From an uncultured Granulosicoccaceae bacterium (GTDB lineage: Bacteria; Pseudomonadota; Gammaproteobacteria; Granulosicoccales; Granulosicoccaceae): 48,950 nucleotides of DNA. Every line of letters begins with the position of its first letter. The stretch's first letter is position 1. The notes beneath the pieces are model-generated. The model had not been told where the DNA came from and ran no database searches. It saw nothing but the letters and a program-made list of their open reading frames with translations. Of the stretch, positions 26,797-36,079 are shown in pieces. Made by a program: the position numbers and the translations under genes. Location of the stretch: assembly GCA_937931165.1 (NCBI GenBank), contig CALHCI010000006.1, positions 1 through 48,950 of the forward strand, read 5' to 3'.

Positions 26797-27804
26797 TCAG
26801 ACGTCTGATTGCCATGCTGCCGAAGCAGCAAGCCTACCAACCACAACGCCCTGAGAGTTTATAATATCCGGTGAATACCACTGACGAAGCGCACGATAGT
26901 CACTATCTGTAATTATCTTAAGGTGGCGCAGCACAGCGCCCAGCGCCGCATCGGCAGCTCGCGTTGCTCCGTCGTCGATCTTAAGCGCAATGGCAATTCC
27001 GTCAGTGGGAGCAATTGCCGCAAATACGCCTTCTGCACCGGTTTTAACCACGAGGTCCGGGTGTGCCTGCATGGTTGCAGTACAACAGCGGTCGGTACCG
27101 GCAACCATCTGCGGGTATGCGTGCATAACTTCAAGTACCTTGCGCATCGCCACGGCACGGGTTCCGTCTTTGCCCTGTACCGCACAAAATCCTGCCAGCG
27201 CGCGTGCAAAATCCTGCAGTGGCAGTGACAGTGCCGGTAGACCACAGCCGTCTCTGTCCCATGGCATTGCACTGACATCGGCACCGGTTAACTCGCCAAG
27301 CAGTTGCATCCAGTGTTGTTGAGTCGGATGATGATAGTCAGCGTAATCATGCACTGAAATGTTCAGAAATTTAGCCAGCGTCAGCATACCGGCATGCTTG
27401 CCTGAACAGTTATGAAGTCGGCGTTCCGCCCCACCACCTTCACGCAATAATTGATGCGCGGTGTCCTGATGCAGCGGCAGCGACGGACCACAGGCGAGCA
27501 TGGAGTCATCAAGACCAATCTTTTGCATCCAGCCGTCGAGCACTGACTGATGCGCTTTTTCTGCATTGTGCGATGCACATGCCAGTGCAAGCTCCTCTGA
27601 AGTCAGTCCGAAATGCTGCGCCGCGCCAGTTTCAATTAACGGTACGGCCTGAATCGGTTTGATGGCAGACCTTGGAAACACCAATGCGCTGATATCCCCG
27701 AGTGCAAAGATAACTTCACCAGCGGCATTAACTGCAACCACAGAACCACGGTGAAAAGATTCTCTGGTATCGTTGCGAAACAGGTCGACAAGTATCGGGT
27801 TCAA
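26797..27804 (-). CDS. Asparaginase (asparaginase II family)
   Basis: The 335-residue protein belongs to the Asparaginase_II family, the thermolabile rhizobial type distinct from AnsA/AnsB. It hydrolyses asparagine to aspartate and ammonia. The N-terminal LVDLFRNDTRESFHRGSVVAV, the FPRSAIKPIQAVPLIETGAA segment, ACASHNAEKAH, and NCSGKHAGML are the family's signature blocks. The start is TTG at 27804 with AGGA about 9 bases upstream. No signal peptide is seen, so it is cytosolic. It heads the pair with gabD, tying amide and GABA use together. Confidence 0.9.
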   Translation of the reverse strand: MNPILVDLFRNDTRESFHRGSVVAVNAAGEVIFALGDISALVFPRSAIKPIQAVPLIETGAAQHFGLTSEELALACASHNAEKAHQSVLDGWMQKIGLDDSMLACGPSLPLHQDTAHQLLREGGGAERRLHNCSGKHAGMLTLAKFLNISVHDYADYHHPTQQHWMQLLGELTGADVSAMPWDRDGCGLPALSLPLQDFARALAGFCAVQGKDGTRAVAMRKVLEVMHAYPQMVAGTDRCCTATMQAHPDLVVKTGAEGVFAAIAPTDGIAIALKIDDGATRAADAALGAVLRHLKIITDSDYRALRQWYSPDIINSQGVVVGRLAASAAWQSDV

Positions 27805-27936
27805 ACGTGGAATTCCTTTGCTAACTGTTGTTGCAGACAGGGATTATTCAGGTCATTGTGTGGCGCGAAATTGCTATGCTGTGCAATAACCAGCCAAGCC
27901 TGACTCACCGGCTCTCGTCAATCGGAAAATTCAATC

Positions 27937-28752
27937 GTGGCAATTGCATCTCTGGGCATGTACGACCAGCCGTTCCTGCAGTCGGCTAATGATGTGTTAT
28001 GGCAGGCATTGCGCCATTCTATTACAAGTATCGATGCACAGATTGACGTGCCGGAGGATTTAAACCGTGCAATGTCGCTTGCTGACCAATGGCGCAGTCC
28101 GGATCTGTTGCTGTCGCAAACCTGCGGCTACCCTTATATCACTCGTTATCGCGATCATCTGCAGATTGTTGCCACACCGGTTTACAAGCATACCGGCTGC
28201 AGCCAGACCAGTTACTCAAGTTTTTTAATAGCCGCCAGAGGCGCTTCTGCAGTGCTTGCCGATTACCGGGGGAAGCGACTCGCCGCTAACGCGCCCGACT
28301 CACTATCAGGCTACATCAGTTTACAGATCAAGCTTCATGACGAAGGGATGCCACGGCCGTTTTTCGATCAGTGTATTTTTTGCTCTGCACATGCAAGAGC
28401 ACTCGACATGGTCGCAGGCGGGCAGGCAGACATCTGTTGTATCGATGCGGTTACCTATAGCTTATTAACCAGCGATCAGCCCGCCTTGGCCGGTTCGTTA
28501 CAAATAATTGATCACACCAGCAGCTTTCCGGCACTGCCATTGGTCACCTCAAAACACACAAGCGCATCGACAGTGCAATCGCTGCGCAAGGCGCTCGACC
28601 ATGTGGTGCACAGCTCAGACGCTGCCACAGCACTTAACAGATTAGGCATAAGTGAGTTCCGGCAAGTTCCGCATGACGAGTACCAGCAAATGCTTGATAG
28701 CTACCTGCAGAGTGGCGATGTGCCAGTTGCAGAGCACATCGTTACGCTATAA
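27937..28752 (+). CDS. PhnD-like substrate-binding-fold protein without signal peptide
   Basis: The 271-residue protein resembles periplasmic PhnD/TauA-type binding proteins: LGMYDQPFLQSANDVLW, CGYPYITRYRDHLQIVATP, DYRGKRLAANAPDSLSGYISLQ, ADICCIDAVTYSLL. It starts with GTG at 27937 directly in the domain, with no hydrophobic leader and no lipobox. No ABC permease or ATPase is adjacent. Orphan PhnD-like proteins of this length are found in proteobacteria and their ligand is unknown. It could be cytosolic, or a leader could be missed if translation started further upstream, where I see no suitable frame. Confidence 0.8.
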   Translation: MAIASLGMYDQPFLQSANDVLWQALRHSITSIDAQIDVPEDLNRAMSLADQWRSPDLLLSQTCGYPYITRYRDHLQIVATPVYKHTGCSQTSYSSFLIAARGASAVLADYRGKRLAANAPDSLSGYISLQIKLHDEGMPRPFFDQCIFCSAHARALDMVAGGQADICCIDAVTYSLLTSDQPALAGSLQIIDHTSSFPALPLVTSKHTSASTVQSLRKALDHVVHSSDAATALNRLGISEFRQVPHDEYQQMLDSYLQSGDVPVAEHIVTL

Positions 28753-28775
28753 CGCGCCCGTCCGGGAATGCGCGT
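28752..28775. terminator. Weak hairpin between convergent genes
   Basis: Arms ACGCGC and GCGCGT pair around a 12-base loop and are followed by CGTTTGTC. It lies in the 29-base gap between the PhnD-like gene and the DUF6164-like gene and could serve both. Confidence 0.35.
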
Positions 28776-28781
28776 CGTTTG

Positions 28782-29147
28782 TCACTGCAATAGCGAAAAG
28801 AAAGGCACAATCGAGAAATACGCTATAACCAGCACGGCACACAACACCACAATAATTTGCACCGGATGATTAAGCATTCTGGATAAAAACGTTTCTGCAT
28901 TACCCTCTTCCGCCTGCTGTTGCTGCTGGTGTCGAATCTGCGCGCTTCGCTCGCTCTGGTATGCATCGAGCAATGCTTTAGCGCGCGGCCAGTCGTCATC
29001 TTCAGTTAACCAGATCGCCGGAAACGAAACGCCGAAGCGCCCGGCACTGGTTTCAAACCAGGGAATATGGTGTTTATCGAGCAGCGCCCGGACATCTTCG
29101 GCCTCCTCTTCTGGCGCCATACGTAAACGGAATAAAATTTTCGACAT
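28782..29147 (-). CDS. DUF6164-like membrane protein
   Basis: The 121-residue protein has a cytosolic N-terminal domain resembling DUF2007/DUF6164 (ILFRLRMAPEEEAEDVRALLDKHHIPWFETSAGRFG ends with an alpha/beta ferredoxin-like pattern), a Gln-rich hinge, and a C-terminal membrane helix (IIVVLCAVLVIAYFSIVPFF). It is probably a tail-anchored inner-membrane protein of unknown function. ATG at 29147 has GGAA just upstream. It is convergent with the PhnD-like gene. Confidence 0.75.
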   Translation of the reverse strand: MSKILFRLRMAPEEEAEDVRALLDKHHIPWFETSAGRFGVSFPAIWLTEDDDWPRAKALLDAYQSERSAQIRHQQQQQAEEGNAETFLSRMLNHPVQIIVVLCAVLVIAYFSIVPFFSLLQ

Positions 29148-29423
29148 TACGGGTTCCGGGAATTAGCAGACGGGTATTACGGTCAAAAGACTGAAGCCAT
29201 CAACGCGGCGTCATTTTTTTAACGCGTTATACATCCAATATGCGACGGTTTAATGCCTTAAAGCGCCATAGTTACGTAAAACACTTTAAACAGCACCTGC
29301 TTTTTTGGCGTCTTCTGTGCATCATGTCTGTAGATGTGGGGATCACATTAACAAAACCATTGACGTTGATATCTGTTCCGTAAAACACGGTGGTCCCAAA
29401 CACACGACTACGTCGGACAAAAC

Positions 29424-29987
29424 GTGAAAGAACATAATACCCCTACCAATACAACAAGACGCAATCTCGTCTTCGGCGGTCTTGCAGCCGCTGCTATGCC
29501 GTGGGAAGCCGGGCTGGCTGCCCGTGGCCGCAATATTGTCTACCCGGATCGTTCACTGGCTTTGCACAACGTACACACCGGTGAGAGCAAGCGCATCGTC
29601 TACTGGTCTGAAGGAAAATACGTCGGCAGCGGACTCAACGAAATTAACTGGATTCTGCGGGACTTCCGAACCAACGAAATCAGAGCGATCGACCCGCGCC
29701 TGCTGAACATTCTGTACATCCTTTCCCGGACACTGGAAAACAAAGAACCGACGCTGGTGCTTTCCGGCTTCCGCTCGAAAAAAACCAACGACATGTTGCG
29801 CCAGACTACTGAAGGCGTTGCCAAACGCAGTTTCCATATGCTCGGACGCGCCATAGACATTCGTATGCCCAAAGTACAGACCGCGCAATTACAGCGTGCT
29901 GCACTGATGCTTAACGGTGGTGGTGTCGGGTACTACCCGCAGTCCAACTTTGTGCATCTTGACTCCGGGCCGGTACGTACCTGGTAA
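29424..29987 (+). CDS. MepK/YcbK-like murein endopeptidase (DUF882)
   Basis: This is a 187-residue peptidase M15-type protein with a twin-arginine-like signal (TRRNLVFGGLAAAAM). The domain carries zinc ligands His and Asp in RSFHMLGRAIDIR and a second His in FVHLDSG. Such enzymes (E. coli MepK) cut peptide crosslinks in peptidoglycan and are exported. The preceding region GLNEINWILRDFRTNE and SGFRSKKTN match the family. Starts at GTG 29424. It is a cell-wall remodelling gene, in line with the peptidoglycan-binding proteins nearby. Confidence 0.92.
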   Translation: MKEHNTPTNTTRRNLVFGGLAAAAMPWEAGLAARGRNIVYPDRSLALHNVHTGESKRIVYWSEGKYVGSGLNEINWILRDFRTNEIRAIDPRLLNILYILSRTLENKEPTLVLSGFRSKKTNDMLRQTTEGVAKRSFHMLGRAIDIRMPKVQTAQLQRAALMLNGGGVGYYPQSNFVHLDSGPVRTW

Positions 29988-30103
29988 CGGCGGGTTATCT
30001 GCTCTCAACAGCCTTGTGCACCCGCACCGGTAAACCTTCCCTCGACGTCACCTACCAACAGGGTGTGCTGACCTATACTTGCACGTTTTTGCGGGAGTCC
30101 GGA

Positions 30104-30784
30104 ATGTACTTGTTAAAACCTTTCGCAGGTTGTGTCATTGGCGTTACCGCGCTTGCGGCCAATGCTGTGCACGCCGACTGGTCTGGTGGAATCGAAGCCG
30201 GCACACAACTCGGCTCGGATCAAAGTCCGGCACTGCGCTTCTACGCCAGCAAACAGGATAACCCCCTGTCACACTATGTATATCTGGACTGGATACATGA
30301 GTCCGGCAGCAGTAGCTACCGGCTGGGTTACAACCCCAACTACACCATTAGCCAGTCAGTTTTCAGCTTTGGCCAGTTCAGTATCGAACAAGACGACCCG
30401 GGCGGCATTGCCAGGGAAATTAACGCCAAGGTCGGGGTTGGTAATCATCTTTTCAGAACTAAAAACAGCCGCTTTACTGTACAAACCGGTGTCGGCGGTT
30501 CGCAAATTGAACTGTCGGACAACAGTAAGGAATCTGACGGTTATTTTTTCGCAGGCGGTATTTTCACCAGCAAGCTAATTGGCTTACTTAAATTTGATGC
30601 AGTGCTTGAGTCACGAGTAGCAGACTCGCAAACCATATCAACAGGTGAGGCTGGTGTATCTTTTCGGGTAGGACCGAATACCGCGATAAAGTACGCCTAT
30701 TCGGTAAAACGCTACGACTTCGATGAGTCTAGAGAAGATATTGTTAACGAAGACTCTTTCGTTACAATGACCTATGGGTTCTAG
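30104..30784 (+). CDS. Outer-membrane beta-barrel protein
   Basis: From the ATG at 30104 (GGGAG upstream) the product has 226 residues. A Sec signal peptide (cleavage near AVHA) is followed by alternating beta-strand sequence with aromatic girdles and a terminal Phe (SFVTMTYGF), the classical outer-membrane barrel ending. Family is not identified. The barrel is small, about 10 to 12 strands. A longer frame extends to 30014 but lacks a signal peptide. A rho-independent terminator follows. Confidence 0.75.
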   Translation: MYLLKPFAGCVIGVTALAANAVHADWSGGIEAGTQLGSDQSPALRFYASKQDNPLSHYVYLDWIHESGSSSYRLGYNPNYTISQSVFSFGQFSIEQDDPGGIAREINAKVGVGNHLFRTKNSRFTVQTGVGGSQIELSDNSKESDGYFFAGGIFTSKLIGLLKFDAVLESRVADSQTISTGEAGVSFRVGPNTAIKYAYSVKRYDFDESREDIVNEDSFVTMTYGF

Positions 30785-30786
30785 CT

Positions 30787-30825
30787 GCGGAATCTGGCTG
30801 CAGAATCTGGCCGCGGAATCTGGCA
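30787..30825. repeat. Three-copy 13-bp tandem repeat
   Basis: GCGGAATCTGGCT, GCAGAATCTGGCC and GCGGAATCTGGCA lie in direct tandem just after the stop of the barrel gene. They are non-coding and precede the terminator. Confidence 0.8.
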
Positions 30826-30834
30826 TTAACAAAG

Positions 30835-30863
30835 ACGGCTTGCGATATGCACAAGCCGTTTTT
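30835..30863 (+). terminator. Rho-independent terminator
   Basis: ACGGCTTG and CAAGCCGT form an 8-bp stem with a 9-base loop, followed by a run of five T. It ends the barrel-protein transcript. Confidence 0.85.
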
Positions 30864-30872
30864 GTGGAATAA

Positions 30873-31484
30873 CTAGTTGAACATACCTTTTTCAACATTG
30901 GCATTGATTCTGACTTCAACCCGTCGGTTTCGCTGACGACCGGTTTCTGTGCTGTTGTCACTGACCGGGGCTGTTTCACCCATACCAGACGTCTGAACGT
31001 TAACACTCTTCAGTGCCCGTTGCAGATAACCCTGCACAGTCGCCGCTCGTTGCTCTGACAGGCTCTGGTTGTACGCTGTGGTACCAATGCTGTCAGCATG
31101 GCCGATCACATTGATAGTGCCGATTTTGGCATTGCCGTCGAGTTTCGAAATCAAACCATCGAGTTCGCGCTTACCCATCACTGACAGATCAGAAGAGTCA
31201 AAATCAAACAATGCGGTACCGTCGAACGACAGCGCCATCAGTTGTTTAACCGGCTCAGGCTCGGGAGCGGCAGTTTTAGCGCTTGCCTGACATTCGACTA
31301 CCATAGCGTCGCTGGACCAGCCGATAGAGCGCAGACAGTCACCTGATGACGTCATCACACGGCCTGAATTAGCATCGTTTACAAAGTCAGTGAACGATTC
31401 TTGAGATTGCGGATCATTTGACAGTATTGAGCAGCCCTGCATTATTCCGGCCGCAGCAACTACACAAAGCAAAGACTTGTGCAT
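30873..31484 (-). CDS. OmpA-family lipoprotein (Pal-like)
   Basis: This 203-residue protein has a lipoprotein signal (lipobox IMQGC) and a C-terminal OmpA domain: FDFDSSDLSVMGKRELDGL, VIGHADSIGTTAYNQSLSEQRAATVQGYL, GRQRNRRVEVRI. It should anchor the outer membrane to peptidoglycan. The N-terminal part after the lipid Cys holds two further Cys residues in a short unique region. It is not Pal itself (no tol genes are nearby). It is convergent with the barrel gene. Confidence 0.9.
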   Translation of the reverse strand: MHKSLLCVVAAAGIMQGCSILSNDPQSQESFTDFVNDANSGRVMTSSGDCLRSIGWSSDAMVVECQASAKTAAPEPEPVKQLMALSFDGTALFDFDSSDLSVMGKRELDGLISKLDGNAKIGTINVIGHADSIGTTAYNQSLSEQRAATVQGYLQRALKSVNVQTSGMGETAPVSDNSTETGRQRNRRVEVRINANVEKGMFN

Positions 31485-31830
31485 AGGATTAATTCCCCTT
31501 GCATATAAATGGTTTCACGGCCGCCGAAATCAGCAAACCTCGTGGCACAACAGACGCATGCAGTGCAAATCAACTGCCAACCCTTTACTTATTAGCAAAC
31601 AACCGTCAAAAAACAATCAAATTGCTGAGATTATTCACATTTTTTTGATTCAACAACCGACATCTATCGCTCCCACCTGCGAATCGACACAAAACAGTGA
31701 TTGCAACTGACAATGAATAAACCCTCTACACTGCAAGGCTGACAATTCGGCAGTCATTCAGCCAAATTCGATGAAAATACGTATTAACCTCAGTCTGGCC
31801 GGGCCATCCGGCAACCACGAACGGCACCGA
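31485..31830. other. Divergent intergenic region
   Basis: About 346 bases between the OmpA-family lipoprotein and the DUF6279-like lipoprotein. It is A/T-rich around 31600-31660 and should hold promoters for both. No gene, repeat or distinct operator was seen. Confidence 0.5.
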
Positions 31831-32721
31831 ATGAAATATTCTGCATTACTACTACTGATCGCTACCCTGCTCAGCGGCTGCACCAGCACTGTGGCAATTG
31901 GCACCGCATACAACTCTGCAGCCAAAACCTTCTCAAATAGACTGGCTGACTACGCCGAATTCAACAATCGGCAGCAAAGAGAGATTAAAAAGCGCGTATC
32001 AGCATTTCATCAATGGCACAGAGAACAGCATTTACCCGCTTACCAGAGACTACTGCAGCAATTGGCATTGAGCACAGACGCACCGGAATTGCTGGAAAAA
32101 CAATCGGTAGATCAGTGGGTATCTTCATTTAGAGCATTGCTGTTGCAAACCGGACAATGCAATCCACTGAACAACAGTAATAAACTGCTAAGCAGCCTTT
32201 CGGATCGCCAGGTGCAACAAATCTCGGTAACACTCCGCGACAAACAGATCCAGAGGGCGCTGGAATATCAATCCGAAACAAGCGCGGAACGATTAGATCG
32301 TCGGCAAACCGCAATCACAAAATGGGCAAAGCGGGCCGGTATTAAATTTACTGATGAACAGTCCATGCTGCTGAATTCCACACTATCGAAACAAATCAGC
32401 CTATCGCCACAGAGACACCAGTTATGGCAAAACTGGTCTGATCGTTTTGTCCAATTGATGCGCAAACGAGATCAAACATCATTTGCCGTTGAGGTTGACC
32501 AGCATATTGCATCGTTGTGGAACCTTAGCGAACAGACTTATCCTGAGCAATGGCAAACCAACGTTACGCTGTGGGCTGATTTTTTATATCAGTTTCTAAA
32601 AACCCAAACACCTGAACAATCTCGCAAGCTTAAAAAGAAGCTTAACGCAGTGGCGAACAGTCTTGAAAAACTCAGTCTAAAAAAATCCAGCCAACAGCCA
32701 CAGTGTTTTGGTGCAAACTGA
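31831..32721 (+). CDS. DUF6279-like lipoprotein
   Basis: The ATG at 31831 gives a typical lipoprotein leader ending in LLSGC; a longer frame to 31771 lacks one. The mature 280-residue part is helical, with the family's early WHREQHLPAYQRLLQQL and a YNSAAKTFSNRLADYAEFNNRQQ element as in DUF6279. It is an envelope lipoprotein of unknown function. Its end is 4 bases from the end of the convergent S41 peptidase gene. Confidence 0.8.
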   Translation: MKYSALLLLIATLLSGCTSTVAIGTAYNSAAKTFSNRLADYAEFNNRQQREIKKRVSAFHQWHREQHLPAYQRLLQQLALSTDAPELLEKQSVDQWVSSFRALLLQTGQCNPLNNSNKLLSSLSDRQVQQISVTLRDKQIQRALEYQSETSAERLDRRQTAITKWAKRAGIKFTDEQSMLLNSTLSKQISLSPQRHQLWQNWSDRFVQLMRKRDQTSFAVEVDQHIASLWNLSEQTYPEQWQTNVTLWADFLYQFLKTQTPEQSRKLKKKLNAVANSLEKLSLKKSSQQPQCFGAN

Positions 32722-32725
32722 TTAG

Positions 32726-34114
32726 TCAGTCTGCGTAGTAGATAGCACCCGCTGAAGGCAGTGGCGGCAGGGTCTGCTGTACCGCACTGATACGCCGCAC
32801 ACGATCTGACGCCAGCACATTCAGCGCCGGGCATTCTCCATTGTCGGCATAGTACAGCGCAACGCTGATTAGTGACTCTCGCGGATCAGTAAAGGGCAAT
32901 ACCGGATCATCCATGGCCTCACATACCGGCGTGAATCCATTAAAAAAATCTCCTTCTCCGTCTGCGTTGACGCTTCTTGATTCAAGTACGTGAACATCCA
33001 GAACTTCCGGCACCAGCTCAAAACCTCTGGACGCATAGGGCTTACCGCAACTTTCTGCGCCAATGGTGATAACTTCCATAAACGGTCGAAGCCCGTTTAT
33101 CACTTCCTCGGAGGCAGAACACGTGGCTTCGGTCATTAGTACAAAAACTCTCGGCAGCGTAGTGAATGCATTATCGAAATTGGCAAAGTAAAAAGTGAAA
33201 TCTTCAGCGCTGTATTTATCGTTGCGCTGCAGTGTGGTGTAAACAGCGTCACCTGCCACCTGTCCATATACAGTGCTTGCAAGATCACGTGACGCCGCCA
33301 CCAGGCCACCACCGTTGTAACGCATATCCAGAATTAAATCATCGAGACCGGCGTTAACGTAGTCATCGCGATATGTTTCGAGCTGTGTCGATGTAAGACG
33401 AATAAACTCTTCTATCAACACGTAGCCCACACGTCTGCCGCTATCCGGGCTGACAAAAACACTCGCTCTGCGTACCGGACTTAAGCCGTGCTCGGTGCGT
33501 TCGATGGTCACCGTTCGCTCTTGTCCATCCGGGTGTCTGACAGTCAGAGTGCGTTGCACTCCCAGGCCCGGCTCATCAAAAATTTCCCGAAAACCGTCGT
33601 AACCGAGTTCGTTAATTTCAACTCCCTGTGCGGCAATGATCCGGTCGCCGCGCTGCAAACCCGCATCTGCCACCGAACTTTCATCTTCGATACTGGCAAT
33701 ACGAATATCGAAGCCCCCGGACGAGGCTGATTCATCGCGCAGCATAAACCGCAGTCCGTAACTGCCGGAAACACCCTGCTCGATTCTTTGCTGCTGCAGG
33801 GCGGCATCAGCAAAACCACTGAATCTGTCTTCAGGGGTTTTGCGGACGTCTTCGAGCAGGTTGGAGAGGTTTTGATACCGCGAGTCAGTTAAGTCCAACG
33901 GTGGAAGATCACGGTACCAAAGATATCGATCCTGCATATGATCAAACAACTTCTGCCGCAGCGGTTCCTCTGCAGTTGTCAGAGCGGTCAGTGCATCAAC
34001 GGATTTGTAGATTTCTGATTCTCCCCCACCGCCGCAGGCCATCAGACCGCAGGCAGCGGCAAACACTGCTGCGTTTAGGTTCAATCGTCGGAGTATTGCT
34101 CGGGAGGTTGGCAT
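32726..34114 (-). CDS. S41-family peptidase lipoprotein (CTP-like)
   Basis: This 462-residue protein has a lipobox (GLMACGGGG), a PDZ domain (about 115-205; DAGLQRGDRIIAAQGVEI) and a C-terminal-processing-peptidase-type catalytic domain. The catalytic region has LILDMRYNGGGLV and TEATCSASEEVINGLRPF, with the predicted Ser in CSAS and the Lys in ESCGKPYASRG. It should cleave envelope proteins in the periplasm. It overlaps the end of the upstream methyltransferase gene by 34 bases, so the two are probably translationally coupled. Confidence 0.88.
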   Translation of the reverse strand: MPTSRAILRRLNLNAAVFAAACGLMACGGGGESEIYKSVDALTALTTAEEPLRQKLFDHMQDRYLWYRDLPPLDLTDSRYQNLSNLLEDVRKTPEDRFSGFADAALQQQRIEQGVSGSYGLRFMLRDESASSGGFDIRIASIEDESSVADAGLQRGDRIIAAQGVEINELGYDGFREIFDEPGLGVQRTLTVRHPDGQERTVTIERTEHGLSPVRRASVFVSPDSGRRVGYVLIEEFIRLTSTQLETYRDDYVNAGLDDLILDMRYNGGGLVAASRDLASTVYGQVAGDAVYTTLQRNDKYSAEDFTFYFANFDNAFTTLPRVFVLMTEATCSASEEVINGLRPFMEVITIGAESCGKPYASRGFELVPEVLDVHVLESRSVNADGEGDFFNGFTPVCEAMDDPVLPFTDPRESLISVALYYADNGECPALNVLASDRVRRISAVQQTLPPLPSAGAIYYAD

Positions 34115-34746
34115 ATCAGCTTACTTTCCAGTTCCGCGTTCCTGATAATCAGTAACTTCGCGTCTATTTGCTTATCGACCAGATACGGGATGGTTTTGAT
34201 ATATTCGACGGTATAACCCTGCTGTATTTGCGCATCTTCAAGTTGTTGAGGCCAATCCATCTCGTCCCAGGCCTTGCCGTTGATGGTAATGACCAGCGGC
34301 GCACCGCTGTCGAGCGCCCCGGTCATATGGACGATGTGATCCGCATTTACCGGCCCGAACGCACAAACACCAACACATATCCCGGCCTGATAGCGGATAT
34401 CGTCCAGCAACGGTGTGCACAAATCATGGTGACGGACTGAGCGATAGCAGTCTCGCTGCAACGCCTGCTTGATCATGCCCTCACTGATATCCACCCCGAA
34501 CACCTGCTGGTATCCGAGCGATTGCAACTGCGCCCCGACCAGGCCGGTGCCACAACCAAAATCAATCACTTTTGCGCTGGTCGGCACTATTGAGTGCAGC
34601 AATGCTGCCGCCTCCTCCGGCCCGACGAAGCGTTCTTTTTCGATATCTGATTCGTACTCATCAGCCCAGTTATCATAATGTGCCGACTTGTCGTCACTGT
34701 CGTAGGCTCGTTGCAATACACCGTCTTCGGGGAGTTCTTTTTTCAT
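34081..34746 (-). CDS. Class I SAM-dependent methyltransferase
   Basis: From the ATG at 34746 (GAGA upstream) the product has 221 residues. SAM-binding motif I VIDFGCGTGLVGAQL, acidic loop VFGVDISEGMIKQA, and later motifs are typical of the small-molecule branch, similar to WBSCR27-type enzymes (YDNWADEYESDI at the N-terminus). Substrate is unknown. A longer frame extends to 34881 but has poor start context. It is upstream of and overlaps the S41 peptidase gene. Confidence 0.85.
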   Translation of the reverse strand: MKKELPEDGVLQRAYDSDDKSAHYDNWADEYESDIEKERFVGPEEAAALLHSIVPTSAKVIDFGCGTGLVGAQLQSLGYQQVFGVDISEGMIKQALQRDCYRSVRHHDLCTPLLDDIRYQAGICVGVCAFGPVNADHIVHMTGALDSGAPLVITINGKAWDEMDWPQQLEDAQIQQGYTVEYIKTIPYLVDKQIDAKLLIIRNAELESKLICQPPEQYSDD

Positions 34747-34854
34747 CAAAGTCTCTGCTGCGAAGCGAAAAGTGAACACACTTTTAACTTCATGGAATTG
34801 AACCCGTGTTAGGGTATCATTTTCAGGTGTACAGACCTCGGTACCAATCTGACC

Positions 34855-35760
34855 ATGGCATCGTTTCCAATAAGAACTCAAAAGAAGTGCGATCGGCGCA
34901 AACCATTGTGCAGAGCATCAGTTTGCAGAAGGCTATGCATTACCAGTGCAGTTGCCCTTATTCTCGCCGGCTGTAATAGCAGCGAAGCCCCTACTGGCGA
35001 ACTCAATAGCAGCGCGCTCGATTTAGGTATTCCCGAAAAGATCAGACGGGTAAGTGCTGTCAATCTTGATGCCGTTACTGCTATCGCTAACGTCAACAAC
35101 GTCGATTATCCATTGACACGCAACGGCGACCGTTTTCAAACCACAATAACACTTGAGCCGGTTGCATCCGTCGCCGTCAACTTGCGCTTTTCAGAAACAC
35201 TTGAATCCGGCTACGTACTCAGTCTTGCAAGACATTCGCAAAGGACGCAATCGGTCGATAGCAACAACATCACCATGCAGTTTTTTGAAGCAGACTTTGA
35301 CACAAACTTCGATGATGACGGTGACAGTGTAACTAACCTTCAAGAACGCGAACTGGGCACAGACCCAACTAATTCGAATAACATAACCCGAAACCTGAGG
35401 GTAAACTTCGCGGTTCCAGACATTGTTCCGGATACTTTGGTCGTTCAGCCCAGAGTCAGTTTCAGTGATACACCGCGTGCGCCTCAACGTTTATCACCGC
35501 TGAGCAGCGAATTTACCGTCGCAGGTAGCATCGGAACACTAAACAATGTGCGTGTAGAGATATTTCTTACACAACAAATTTCTTTTACGCCGGGAAGGGT
35601 TACGCTAGGCACCTGGGAGACAAATTTGCCGGCAGGGTTTGATGACGTAACTCTGGACTTGTTAGACAGCGATTTTGATTTCAGCCGAGACGACGACGGT
35701 GATGGCGACTCCAATCTAGAAGAAGTTCGTCAAGGCACCAACCCATTCTCTGCAAATTAG
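34855..35760 (+). CDS. Lipoprotein with two TSP3-type calcium loops
   Basis: The protein has 301 residues. An extended N-terminal leader ends in a lipobox (ALILAGC). The mature part is beta-rich and carries two Asp-rich loops of the thrombospondin type 3 kind: FDDDGDSVTNLQERELGTDP and RDDDGDGDSNLEEVRQGTNP. The second ends the protein. These probably bind Ca2+. The two halves look like a duplication of one beta-domain plus loop. It may be a surface protein. ATG at 34855 lacks a strong ribosome binding site, so the start is not certain. Confidence 0.72.
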   Translation: MASFPIRTQKKCDRRKPLCRASVCRRLCITSAVALILAGCNSSEAPTGELNSSALDLGIPEKIRRVSAVNLDAVTAIANVNNVDYPLTRNGDRFQTTITLEPVASVAVNLRFSETLESGYVLSLARHSQRTQSVDSNNITMQFFEADFDTNFDDDGDSVTNLQERELGTDPTNSNNITRNLRVNFAVPDIVPDTLVVQPRVSFSDTPRAPQRLSPLSSEFTVAGSIGTLNNVRVEIFLTQQISFTPGRVTLGTWETNLPAGFDDVTLDLLDSDFDFSRDDDGDGDSNLEEVRQGTNPFSAN

Positions 35761-36079
35761 TCCAATCGTTACCAAACATTTAAGTTAGAGAAAGCAAGAC
35801 AAGCGTAGTAACCCGAAACCATTTCAATTACTGATGGTTATTCCCGTGTTAACGATATGCAATAGAAATGCGCACGTAGCTAATAGCAGTGCGGTTATCG
35901 GTTGCGTTACCATGACCTGTGTATGGCAGCGGCTCACAGCTCGTCAGCATACATTGCCAGCGTCTTAAAAAGCGCTCTGGCTTTTGCGTAATTGTCCGGA
36001 CAGTTATTTGCCGGCTCTGACGATAGCTGCCTCCAGTGGGCAACATCCTTCACTCAACCATAACCTTTAGGTAAACCCA
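35761..36079 (+). other. Intergenic region before the CHRD gene
   Basis: About 319 bases with no credible gene. An AGG element about 9 bases upstream of the ATG at 36080 is the ribosome binding site of the next gene. Nothing else stands out. Confidence 0.5.
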
